Assembly (NCBI GenBank): GCA_015494185.1
Contig: WGBT01000027.1
Location: forward strand, 1 to 5,849
Reading direction: 5' to 3'
Length of the DNA: 5,849 nucleotides
Source: Hyphomicrobiales bacterium
GTDB lineage: Bacteria > Pseudomonadota > Alphaproteobacteria > Rhizobiales > S144-35
Below are positions 1 to 5,781 of this stretch, one piece after another; positions within the stretch are counted from its first letter, which is position 1; each line of letters begins with the position of its first letter. The position numbers were made by a program, and so were the translations under genes. The notes beneath the pieces are model-generated. The model made no database searches. It had not been told where the DNA came from and was given only the letters and a program-made list of their open reading frames with translations.

Positions 1-1376
1 CAAGCCGGGGACAATAAAATGACGGCCGCTTTATCAGCTTCTTGGCGCGCATCCCGTAAGGCTGCAGCAACCGCCATTTCCAAAGTGCCTGATTGTTCAC
101 AAGCAACCGGCTCAGGCATGGTCTTGACAGCGGTTCCGCTTGGTCCAGCATCCTGACCAGCTGGGGGGTGGGGTGCTGGTGGCTGTGTCAATACCGCCGC
201 GAAATCGTTGGCTGCTTCGCCGATCAGATAAGCACGGCGAATATGGGAGAAATAAGGAACAAGCTCTTCGATTCCGCCCGTCTTGGCGCGGCCGCCGGCA
301 ATCCAATAGATATTGTCAAAGGCGGACAGCGCATGCCCGGCGGATTCGGCATTGGTGGCCTTGGAATCGTTGATGAACAGGATCGGCCCCAGCCGGCCCA
401 CTTGTTCCATGCGGTGAGCCAGCCCCGGAAATGTGGCAAAGCTGCTCTCAATGGCTTGCGGCGCCATGCCAAAATGCTGGCCAATCGCAAAAGCGGCAGC
501 CGCGTTCTGCCAGTTATGGCGGCCGCGCAGCCCCGGACAGGCCCGAAGATCAACCGACGCTGTGACATCCCCATCGCGGATGTGGTAAAGTTTGCCATCT
601 TGGGCGCTGATCCCCTTTTCAAGCCATTGGGTGTTGGAAATGGGTACTTTCTCATAAGGGCCTTGCAGGTTTGCCGCAAGGCTGGCTGAAAGGGCGTCAT
701 CCATGCCGATCACCGAAAGTCCCCCCGCTTTGACCTTGGCAAAGATGCGTCCCTTGACGCGGGCATAATTCTGCAGACTGCCATGGCGGTCGATATGGTC
801 TGGTGAGATATTCAGCAGCACCGCCACATCAGGAGCCAGAGAGGGGGTCAGGTCGATTTGAAAGGAGGAAAATTCAAGCACATAAATCCGGTCATCGTGA
901 AAGGGAGCAAGCTCTAGGACCGGCTTGCCGATATTGCCGCCCATGGCCACATCAAAGCCCCCTGACTTGAGCAGATGGGCGGTGAGTGCCGTGGTGGTGG
1001 ATTTGCCATTGGTGCCGGTGATGGCAATAACGCGGGCTGATGAGTTCAGCACCTGTTTTTGCCTAAAAAACAACTCGGTATCGCCGATCACCTCGACACC
1101 GGCAGCTTTTGCCCGCAACACTGTCCAATGCGGTTTGGGATGGGTCAGCGGTACCCCAGGGGCCAGCACCAGCGCCGAAAAGTCCGACCAATCGATCGGT
1201 TGCAAATCATGCACTGGGATATCCTGATCCCGGGCCGCCTGACGTCCCGCTTCGCCGTCATCCCAGGCGGTGACACGAGCACCGCCAAGTTGCAGGGCCT
1301 TGGCTGCTGCAAGCCCGGATTTGCCCAATCCGAAGACCGCAATCTTTTGGTCCTTGAAGCCTGTGATGGGAATCAT
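1..1376 (-). CDS. murD: UDP-N-acetylmuramoyl-L-alanine--D-glutamate ligase MurD (3' end cut by window edge)
   Basis: Cytoplasmic ATP-dependent ligase (EC 6.3.2.9) that adds D-glutamate to UDP-MurNAc-L-Ala. I translated it by hand: 458 codons plus two bases, one unbroken frame. An N-terminal Rossmann-like domain (GLGKSGLAAAKAL near residues 16-28) binds the UDP substrate. The central ATPase domain has P-loop GTNGKST at 121-127, LEFSSFQ at 167-173 with E168, NISPDHIDRH at 189-198, and K208 in YARVKGRIF as the likely carbamylated lysine. GRHNWQN lies at 285-291. The C-terminal domain has HRMEQVG at 321-327, INDSKATN at 335-342 and GGRAKTGG at 361-368. The protein stops inside the conserved LLSPAC motif, so about 30 residues are missing. 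The ATG is the only sensible start, because an in-frame TAA lies at 1395-1397. An AAGGA lies 12 nt upstream, rather far. A proline-rich stretch around 398-423 looks inserted relative to the family. The mraY stop is 90 nt upstream. Confidence 0.96.
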   Translation of the reverse strand, partial: MIPITGFKDQKIAVFGLGKSGLAAAKALQLGGARVTAWDDGEAGRQAARDQDIPVHDLQPIDWSDFSALVLAPGVPLTHPKPHWTVLRAKAAGVEVIGDTELFFRQKQVLNSSARVIAITGTNGKSTTTALTAHLLKSGGFDVAMGGNIGKPVLELAPFHDDRIYVLEFSSFQIDLTPSLAPDVAVLLNISPDHIDRHGSLQNYARVKGRIFAKVKAGGLSVIGMDDALSASLAANLQGPYEKVPISNTQWLEKGISAQDGKLYHIRDGDVTASVDLRACPGLRGRHNWQNAAAAFAIGQHFGMAPQAIESSFATFPGLAHRMEQVGRLGPILFINDSKATNAESAGHALSAFDNIYWIAGGRAKTGGIEELVPYFSHIRRAYLIGEAANDFAAVLTQPPAPHPPAGQDAGPSGTAVKTMPEPVACEQSGTLEMAVAAALRDARQEADKAAVILLSPA

Positions 1377-1462
1377 CTCACCAATCGATCCTTATGCGGG
1401 GCATCAAATGCGCCAATAATGCGCCAACGCGCCATTTGCCGAGGAAAGAACGCCCATATCAT
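1373..1462 (-). CDS. Possible 29-codon mini-ORF bridging mraY and murD
   Basis: Not recognised. An ATG four bases after the mraY stop opens a 29-codon frame that fills the whole gap. It ends in a TGA sharing ATGA with the murD start, the usual geometry of translational coupling. The predicted peptide begins MIWAFFPRQMARWR and is basic and tryptophan-containing, with no clear signal or membrane segment. No good Shine-Dalgarno sequence precedes it, so it would rely on ribosomes finishing mraY. An ORF this short can easily arise by chance, and an 11-bp direct repeat lies within it. The fit to both neighbours is the only argument for it. Confidence 0.22.
   Translation of the reverse strand: MIWAFFPRQMARWRIIGAFDAPHKDRLVR
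1407..1434. repeat. 11-bp-period direct repeat in the mraY-murD gap
   Basis: AATGCGCCAA occurs at 1407-1416 and again at 1418-1427, a period of 11 bp. A further GCGCCA at 1429-1434 follows with an 8-bp step. The block is flanked by the inverted pair CAAATG (1405-1410) and CATTTG (1433-1438), so the RNA could also fold into an imperfect hairpin. No T-run follows on either strand, so it does not look like an intrinsic terminator. It may be a protein site, an RNA structure or chance. Confidence 0.55.
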
Positions 1463-1466
1463 CTCA

Positions 1467-2552
1467 TCAACGCAGTTTCAGGGTTGACAGGCCGATCAGG
1501 GCGAGGATCACCGCGACGATCCAGAAGCGGATGACGATGGTCTGTTCCGCCCAGCCTTTTTGTTCATAGTGATGATGCAAAGGGGCCATTCGGAATACCC
1601 GCTTGCCCGTGAGTTTGAACGAAATCACCTGAACGATGACCGAGATGGTTTCAAGGGCGAACAGCCCGCCGACAATCCCCAAAACGATCTCATGCTTGGT
1701 GGCAACCGCCATGGCCCCGAGCATCCCCCCCAGCGCCAGCGATCCCGTATCCCCCATAAAGACCATTGCCGGTGGTGCGTTGAACCACAAAAAGCCCAGC
1801 CCCGCCCCAAGCACGGCGCCACACAACACCGCCAGCTCGCCGGTGCCCGCGACCGGGTGAATTTGCAAATAGTCGGCAAACAGCTTGTGCCCCACCAGAT
1901 AGGAAATCAGTCCAAAAGTCGCCGCGGCAATCATCACCGGAACAATCGCCAGCCCATCGAGCCCATCGGTCAGATTGACCGCATTCCCGGCCCCGACAAT
2001 GACAAAAATGCCCAACAGCAAAAACCATGGGCCGAGATTGATCATAAGCTCTTTCACGAAGGGAATGGCCAACGACATATTCAGCGGTTCGGGCTGATAC
2101 CACATCACCGCCGCCGTGGCGGCTGCCGCCACAATCACTTCAAGCAGAAACTTGATGCGCCCGGAAAAGCCCTTGGTGGAATGTTTGGTGACCTTGAGAT
2201 AGTCGTCATAAAAACCAATGGCGCCAAAGGCCAGCGTCACCAGCAAGACGATCCAGACATAGACATTGTTCAAATCCGCCCATAACAGGGTCGAGATCAG
2301 CAAGGCCATCAAAATGCCAAGGCCGCCCATGGTTGGCGTGCCCTGTTTGGCAATGATGTGGCTTTCCGGCCCGTCATCGCGGATCGGCTGGCCCTTGCCT
2401 TGTTTGGCGCGCAGATAGTTGATCAGCGTCGGGCCAAAAATGAACATGAACAAAAGCGCCGTCATGATCGCGCCGCCCGTGCGGAAAGTGATATAGCGAA
2501 AGACGTTGAGCGCACCGAATTGATCGCTGAACTGCACCAGTTCAAGAAGCAT
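1467..2552 (-). CDS. mraY: Phospho-N-acetylmuramoyl-pentapeptide-transferase MraY
   Basis: Integral membrane enzyme (EC 2.7.8.13) that transfers phospho-MurNAc-pentapeptide from UDP to undecaprenyl phosphate, giving lipid I at the cytoplasmic face of the inner membrane. The product is 361 aa, the normal family length of about 360. Many long hydrophobic stretches fit the roughly ten-helix polytopic fold. Family motifs in order: DDGPESH at 59-65, GTPTMGG at 71-77, the aspartate pair in FYDDYLK at 114-120 (D116, D117), NAVNLTDGLDG at 190-200 (D196, D199), MGDTGS at 266-271 (D268), and the HHHYEQKGW loop starting at 326. The start was set at the ATG at 2552 because MLLELVQFSDQFG aligns with the usual N-terminus. 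The frame stays open upstream to 2648, but that extension is not MraY-like. The ribosome site is weak (GAG six bases upstream), which makes coupling to an upstream ORF plausible. It lies 155 nt after murF. Confidence 0.98.
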   Translation of the reverse strand: MLLELVQFSDQFGALNVFRYITFRTGGAIMTALLFMFIFGPTLINYLRAKQGKGQPIRDDGPESHIIAKQGTPTMGGLGILMALLISTLLWADLNNVYVWIVLLVTLAFGAIGFYDDYLKVTKHSTKGFSGRIKFLLEVIVAAAATAAVMWYQPEPLNMSLAIPFVKELMINLGPWFLLLGIFVIVGAGNAVNLTDGLDGLAIVPVMIAAATFGLISYLVGHKLFADYLQIHPVAGTGELAVLCGAVLGAGLGFLWFNAPPAMVFMGDTGSLALGGMLGAMAVATKHEIVLGIVGGLFALETISVIVQVISFKLTGKRVFRMAPLHHHYEQKGWAEQTIVIRFWIVAVILALIGLSTLKLR

Positions 2553-2661
2553 GGCAATCTCGCAATTGATAAATTGATCGATAAAGTGAAATATTCCCCC
2601 CCCGGAACAAATTCTTTGATTGTTCCCGGTTTCTCGACAAGATTGCACGAAATATTTTCAT
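2542..2661 (-). CDS. Possible 39-codon leader ORF overlapping the mraY start
   Basis: Not recognised. ATG at 2661 opens a 39-codon frame beginning MKIFRAILSRNREQ, rich in Arg, Lys and Asn. It is preceded by GGGAAAGGA four bases before the ATG, a better Shine-Dalgarno match than the one for mraY itself. The stop TGA (2542-2544) lies just inside mraY, an 11-nt overlap in a different frame, so a ribosome ending here could restart on mraY. Its ATG and the end of the ribosome site sit inside the hairpin at 2641-2667, which could hide them. The two other minus frames are also open in this AT-richer gap, so coding is unproven. Confidence 0.25.
   Translation of the reverse strand: MKIFRAILSRNREQSKNLFRGGNISLYRSIYQLRDCHAS
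2596..2603. repeat. Eight-base C/G homopolymer tract in the murF-mraY gap
   Basis: Eight consecutive C on the plus strand (G in the transcript) lie 43-50 nt before the mraY start, overlapping the foot of the 2602-2629 hairpin. Such tracts can vary in length by slippage. Here it lies outside the main genes, but inside the candidate 39-codon leader ORF. Confidence 0.85.
2602..2629 (-). other. Hairpin B upstream of mraY
   Basis: GGAACAA (2604-2610) pairs perfectly with TTGTTCC (2620-2626) around a 9-nt loop. Two more pairs, CC at 2602-2603 with GG at 2628-2629, extend the stem past a one-base bulge, giving about nine pairs. In the transcript it is followed by a G tract rather than a U-run, so it is not a classic terminator. 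It lies 50 nt upstream of the mraY ATG. A role in attenuation, processing or start-site masking is inference. Confidence 0.6.
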
Positions 2662-2667
2662 GCAATC
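2641..2667 (-). other. Hairpin A downstream of murF
   Basis: GATTGCA (2641-2647) pairs perfectly with TGCAATC (2661-2667). Inside, after one C/A mismatch, GAAA (2649-2652) pairs with TTTC (2656-2659) around a 3-nt loop, giving 11 pairs in all. It begins 40 nt after the murF stop in the transcript. No U-run follows, so it is not an obvious intrinsic terminator. It could stabilise the 3' end of a processed murE-murF message, or sequester the ATG at 2661; both roles are inferred. Confidence 0.65.
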
Positions 2668-2707
2668 CTTTCCCGCTGGATTATCCTAACGCGGTGCAGT
2701 TCTTCTG

Positions 2708-4141
2708 CTAAACTGACTTTTTGGCGAAATTGTCTTTGATCGCCTCGACAATCGCTCCCATCCGGCTGCCGAGCGAACCTTTCACCATCACCACGTCACC
2801 AGCTTTGATAGACGAAATTACGGCATCTTCCAAGCCGCTGGAATCTTCCGCATAGGCGCCACGGCAATTTTCCGGCAGAGTGTCGTACAATTCCCGCATC
2901 AATGGGCCGCAGGCAAACACCTTGTCAACCCCTCCTTCAAGCACCGGTGTCAGCAATTCCCGGTGCAAGGCCGCACTGCGCTGGCCAAGCTCCAGCATAT
3001 CGCCAAGCACGGCTATTCTTCGTGGGTGGCGGCGTCGGGGGATGGTCTTAAGCCCGATCAGGGCGGCGCGCATGGAAGCAGGGTTGGCATTATAACTTTC
3101 ATCGATCAGTAAAATGGTGCCATTTTCAACCGGCAATTCGAGACGTGCGCCACGGCCTTCGGGTGGGGTGATTTCCGCCAGCGCGGCCAAGGCAGCCGTC
3201 AGATCGGCTCCGGCCAGCTTGACGGCGGCGATCACCGCCAGGGAATTCATCACCAGATGTTGCCCCGGAGCCCCAAGCCGGTATTCGATGGGCTCGCCAA
3301 ACAGACGGGCGGAAACATTGGAGCCGTGCATTGTCAACTCGATCTCAAGGGCCCTGACATCGGCTGCTTCGCTCAAGCCAAAGCTTATGATTTGAGGCAC
3401 GCCAGCGCCTCTGGCGGTCTCTGCCAACAGCGGAAAATAGGGATTGTCGCGGTTCAAAACGGCCGCCAGACTGTCCGGCCCCATGCCCGCAAATAGCTCC
3501 GCCTTGGCTTGCGCGATTTGCTCCACGGAGTCGAAGAACCCCAGATGAACCGGCTCAACGGTGGTAATGATCCCAATTTCAGGCCGGATCATTTGGGCCA
3601 GCGGCGTGATCTCGCCGGGATGGTTCATGCCGACCTCGAAAACCCCGAAATCGGCATCACGCGGCAGCCGGGCCAGTGTCAGCGGCACCCCCCAATGGTT
3701 GTTGTAGGACTTTTCCGAGGCATGAACCCGTCCCGAAGCGCTCAAGGCCGCCCGCAAGGCTTCCTTGGTGCCGGTCTTGCCAACACTGCCCGTGACCGCG
3801 ATCACCCGGCCTTGCATCCGCCGCCGTGCCGCGCGGCCCAAATTTTCCAGCGCAGCCAGCGGATCGGGCACATGGAGCAGTACCGCTGCTTCGCCAGCTT
3901 CACCGGCGTCTGAATAGTCATCACGGACAATGGCCAACCCGGCCCCATTTTGAAATGCTGCGGGAACGAATTGGTGACCGTCATGGACCTCACCCTTGAT
4001 AGCGGCAAAGATTTCGCCGGGCTTCAAGGTTCGGGTGTCGATGGAAACCCCGGTGAGCGGTTGGTTGATATCGACAGGTCCTTTCAGGCGGCCACGGGTG
4101 GCGACAACGACCTCACGATAGGTCCAAAGCGGTTCAGCCAT
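2708..4141 (-). CDS. murF: UDP-N-acetylmuramoyl-tripeptide--D-alanyl-D-alanine ligase MurF
   Basis: Cytoplasmic ATP-dependent ligase (EC 6.3.2.10) that adds the D-Ala-D-Ala dipeptide to UDP-MurNAc-tripeptide, the last cytoplasmic step before MraY. The product is 477 aa, usual for the family. The N-terminal domain has GVSIDTRTLKPGEIFAAIKG at 31-50. The central ATPase domain has P-loop TGSVGKTGTKE at 117-127, YNNHWGVPLTLAR at 146-158, EVGMNHPGEI at 169-178, PVHLGFF at 197-203 and K213 in AKAELFAG, the likely carbamylated lysine. The C-terminal domain has LIDESYNANPASM at 345-357, LGDMLELG at 379-386 and KGSLGSRM at 454-461. The ATG chosen overlaps the murE stop by 8 nt and is preceded by AGGAG 12 nt away. 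The frame is open further upstream to 4291, but only as a shadow of murE. The stop is TAG. The overlap implies co-translation with murE. Confidence 0.97.
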   Translation of the reverse strand: MAEPLWTYREVVVATRGRLKGPVDINQPLTGVSIDTRTLKPGEIFAAIKGEVHDGHQFVPAAFQNGAGLAIVRDDYSDAGEAGEAAVLLHVPDPLAALENLGRAARRRMQGRVIAVTGSVGKTGTKEALRAALSASGRVHASEKSYNNHWGVPLTLARLPRDADFGVFEVGMNHPGEITPLAQMIRPEIGIITTVEPVHLGFFDSVEQIAQAKAELFAGMGPDSLAAVLNRDNPYFPLLAETARGAGVPQIISFGLSEAADVRALEIELTMHGSNVSARLFGEPIEYRLGAPGQHLVMNSLAVIAAVKLAGADLTAALAALAEITPPEGRGARLELPVENGTILLIDESYNANPASMRAALIGLKTIPRRRHPRRIAVLGDMLELGQRSAALHRELLTPVLEGGVDKVFACGPLMRELYDTLPENCRGAYAEDSSGLEDAVISSIKAGDVVMVKGSLGSRMGAIVEAIKDNFAKKSV

Positions 4142-5609
4142 GATCTGACGTCTCTCCTGCAATCGCGGCACGCACCGCTTCGTGATCCGAAAATGGAATG
4201 GTCTGAGTGCCGATGATCTGTCCGGTTTCATGGCCCTTGCCCGCCACCAACAGCAGATCCCCTTCCGCCAAGTTCGCGATGGCCTGAGCAATCGCCTCCC
4301 CGCGTCCGGCGATTTCTATCGCGCCGGGGGCTGCTGCCATGATCTGTTTTCTGATCGTGGCAGGGTCTTCGGAACGGGGATTGTCATCGGTGACATAGAC
4401 GATATCAGCGCCTTCAACGGCGGCACGGCCCATTTCCGGACGTTTGCCCTGATCGCGGTCGCCGCCGCAGCCGAATACGACCACCAGCCGGCCACGGGCA
4501 TAGGGCCGCAGGGCCGCCAGCGCATTGGCCAAAGCGTCCGGCGTATGGGCGTAGTCAATGAAGACCGGGGCGCCTGATGGGGTGGTGGCGGCAAGCTCCA
4601 GCCGCCCGCGCGCCCCTTGTAAATGCGCCAATTGTGGCAGCACATCCGCCGCCGCAGCTCCGGTCACGATACACAAACCCGCCGCAACCAGCGCATTTTG
4701 CACCTGAAAACCGCCAACGAGCGGCAGTTTTATGTCAAAACGCTGTCCCTCATGGGCAATCTTGAGCCGTTGGGCATAGCCATCGCGTTCCGCTGCCAAT
4801 AGGGTGAGATTTTGCCCTTGGCGGCCGACCGTAAAGACTTGCAGACCGCGGTTTTGCGCCACGCTTTGAACATCCCTGCCGCCTGGGGAATCGATATCGA
4901 TCACGGCAGCAGCCCCATCGGGCAAAAGCGTGTCAAAAAGCCGCAATTTCTGCTGGAAATAATCGGCAAAAGTGGGGTGATAATCGAGATGATCGCGGGA
5001 GATATTGGTAAAGCCGCCAGCGGCAAACCGGATGCCATCGAGACGGCGTTGTTGCAGCCCATGGCTTGAGGCTTCAAGGGCCAGATGATCCACCCCTTCG
5101 GCGGCCAGCTCCGCCAGCAGCCGTTGCAATTCGACCGGCTCCGGCGTGGTATGGGACAGCGGTATATGGCGGTCGTGGGTGAAAAGGCCAACGGTGCCGA
5201 GACTGGCCGCGCGATGCCCAAGCCGTTGCCAGATTTGCCGCACGAAAGAGGCGACCGAGGTCTTGCCATTGGTGCCGGTGACGGCAACCACGGTTTGAGG
5301 TTGCGCCCCATAGAACCGCGCCGCCATCAGCGCCAGCGCGCGGCGCGGATCCTCGACTGCGATCACCGGCAGGTCAACACCGCCGGGCATGGGACTGTCT
5401 TTGGGCAGCAAAATCGCCGCCGCGCCGGCTTGAACTGCCGCGGGGATGAACTGCGCCCCGTCTACTGACGTCCCCGGCAGAGCGGCAAACAGGAAGCCTG
5501 GTTGCACCAGGCGGCTGTCGGCGGTCAAACCGGTAATCTCAATCGCCGGCCATTGCTGATCACGCCCGCCATTGGGCGCCAGATCACCGGCTAGATCGCA
5601 GAGTTTCAT
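4134..5609 (-). CDS. murE: UDP-N-acetylmuramoyl-L-alanyl-D-glutamate--2,6-diaminopimelate ligase MurE
   Basis: Cytoplasmic ATP-dependent ligase (EC 6.3.2.13) that adds meso-diaminopimelate to UDP-MurNAc-L-Ala-D-Glu. The product is 491 aa, normal for the family. The N-terminal domain has ITGLTADSRLVQPGFLFAAL at 25-43. The ATPase domain has P-loop TGTNGKTS at 111-118, TTPEP at 154-158, LEASSHGL at 178-185, NISRDHLDYH at 202-211 and K221 in YFQQKLRLF, the likely carbamylated lysine. The C-terminal domain has IDYAHTPDAL at 351-360, GGDRDQGKRPEM at 382-393, and DNPRSEDP at 409-416, whose DNPR marks meso-DAP rather than lysine specificity. GKGHE is at 457-461. The usual GxFNxxN motif reads GGFQVQN at 299-305. 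The ATG at 5609 gives the expected N-terminus and has GGAA seven bases upstream. The frame is open to the window edge, but those 80 codons do not resemble MurE. Confidence 0.98.
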   Translation of the reverse strand: MKLCDLAGDLAPNGGRDQQWPAIEITGLTADSRLVQPGFLFAALPGTSVDGAQFIPAAVQAGAAAILLPKDSPMPGGVDLPVIAVEDPRRALALMAARFYGAQPQTVVAVTGTNGKTSVASFVRQIWQRLGHRAASLGTVGLFTHDRHIPLSHTTPEPVELQRLLAELAAEGVDHLALEASSHGLQQRRLDGIRFAAGGFTNISRDHLDYHPTFADYFQQKLRLFDTLLPDGAAAVIDIDSPGGRDVQSVAQNRGLQVFTVGRQGQNLTLLAAERDGYAQRLKIAHEGQRFDIKLPLVGGFQVQNALVAAGLCIVTGAAAADVLPQLAHLQGARGRLELAATTPSGAPVFIDYAHTPDALANALAALRPYARGRLVVVFGCGGDRDQGKRPEMGRAAVEGADIVYVTDDNPRSEDPATIRKQIMAAAPGAIEIAGRGEAIAQAIANLAEGDLLLVAGKGHETGQIIGTQTIPFSDHEAVRAAIAGETSDHG

Positions 5610-5781
5610 AATCGAATTCCGCCCGAAACCATTTCTTGAATCGTCAAAAATCGTCAAAGTGTCTGAACCTGAAAAGAGCTTGAACTTTGAAAGAATTGGG
5701 ACTGCTCCACAAGACTGCAAGCGCAGAAGTGAGATCCAACCTTTCCTCTTCAAGCCAGCCCAAAACACACCGTCATAGTGG
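5610..5781 (-). other. Leader region between the putative upstream gene and murE
   Basis: About 170 nt with no recognisable gene. It holds the 10-bp tandem repeat and the murE ribosome site. GCAGTC also occurs twice about 13 nt apart on the coding strand around 5709-5725. I find no intrinsic terminator and no convincing complete promoter, although the length leaves room for one. Confidence 0.5.
5639..5658. repeat. Perfect 10-bp tandem repeat upstream of murE
   Basis: AATCGTCAAA occurs twice head to tail, at 5639-5648 and 5649-5658, 30-49 nt before the murE ATG. On the coding strand each copy reads TTTGACGATT and contains TTGACG, close to a -35 hexamer. The 10-bp period puts both copies on one face of the helix, as expected for a side-by-side protein site or doubled promoter element. 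No convincing -10 is visible at 17 nt from either copy. The function is unknown. Confidence 0.7.

Noticed and set aside
160..184. G-quadruplex on the plus strand near the MurD insertion
   Set aside because: Only two runs of three or more G are present, followed by GG pairs, so at best a weak two-layer form; proline codons account for the tract.
93..689. Long plus-strand open frame opposite murD (198 codons), and similar plus-strand frames opposite mraY, murF and murE
   Set aside because: They lie wholly opposite genes with strong family motifs, show no recognisable domain, and are of the kind expected antisense to GC-rich coding sequence.
224..700. 158-codon minus-strand open frame within murD
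   Set aside because: It is in another frame of murD; hand translation shows the murD frame unbroken and motif-bearing through this region.
2553..2630. Sigma-70-like promoter for mraY (TTGTTC with an AT-rich box about 18 nt on)
   Set aside because: The -35 is part of hairpin B, the -10 match is poor and the spacer contains the G tract; not supportable without transcript data.
2553..2648. 32-codon N-terminal extension of MraY
   Set aside because: MraY from the ATG at 2552 has the standard length and N-terminus, and the extension crosses hairpin B and the G tract.
2602..2667. Intrinsic terminator between murF and mraY
   Set aside because: Neither hairpin is followed by a T-run on either strand, and the operon context argues for read-through.
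1003..5281. A 19-nt identical stretch in murD (1003-1021) and murE (5263-5281)
   Set aside because: Both encode the conserved P-loop start of the Mur ligase family (TGTNGK), so shared ancestry and constraint explain it.
5606..5632. Eight-codon ORF ending in ATGA over the murE start
   Set aside because: It is too short to carry weight, and the upstream frame is closed by a stop shortly before.
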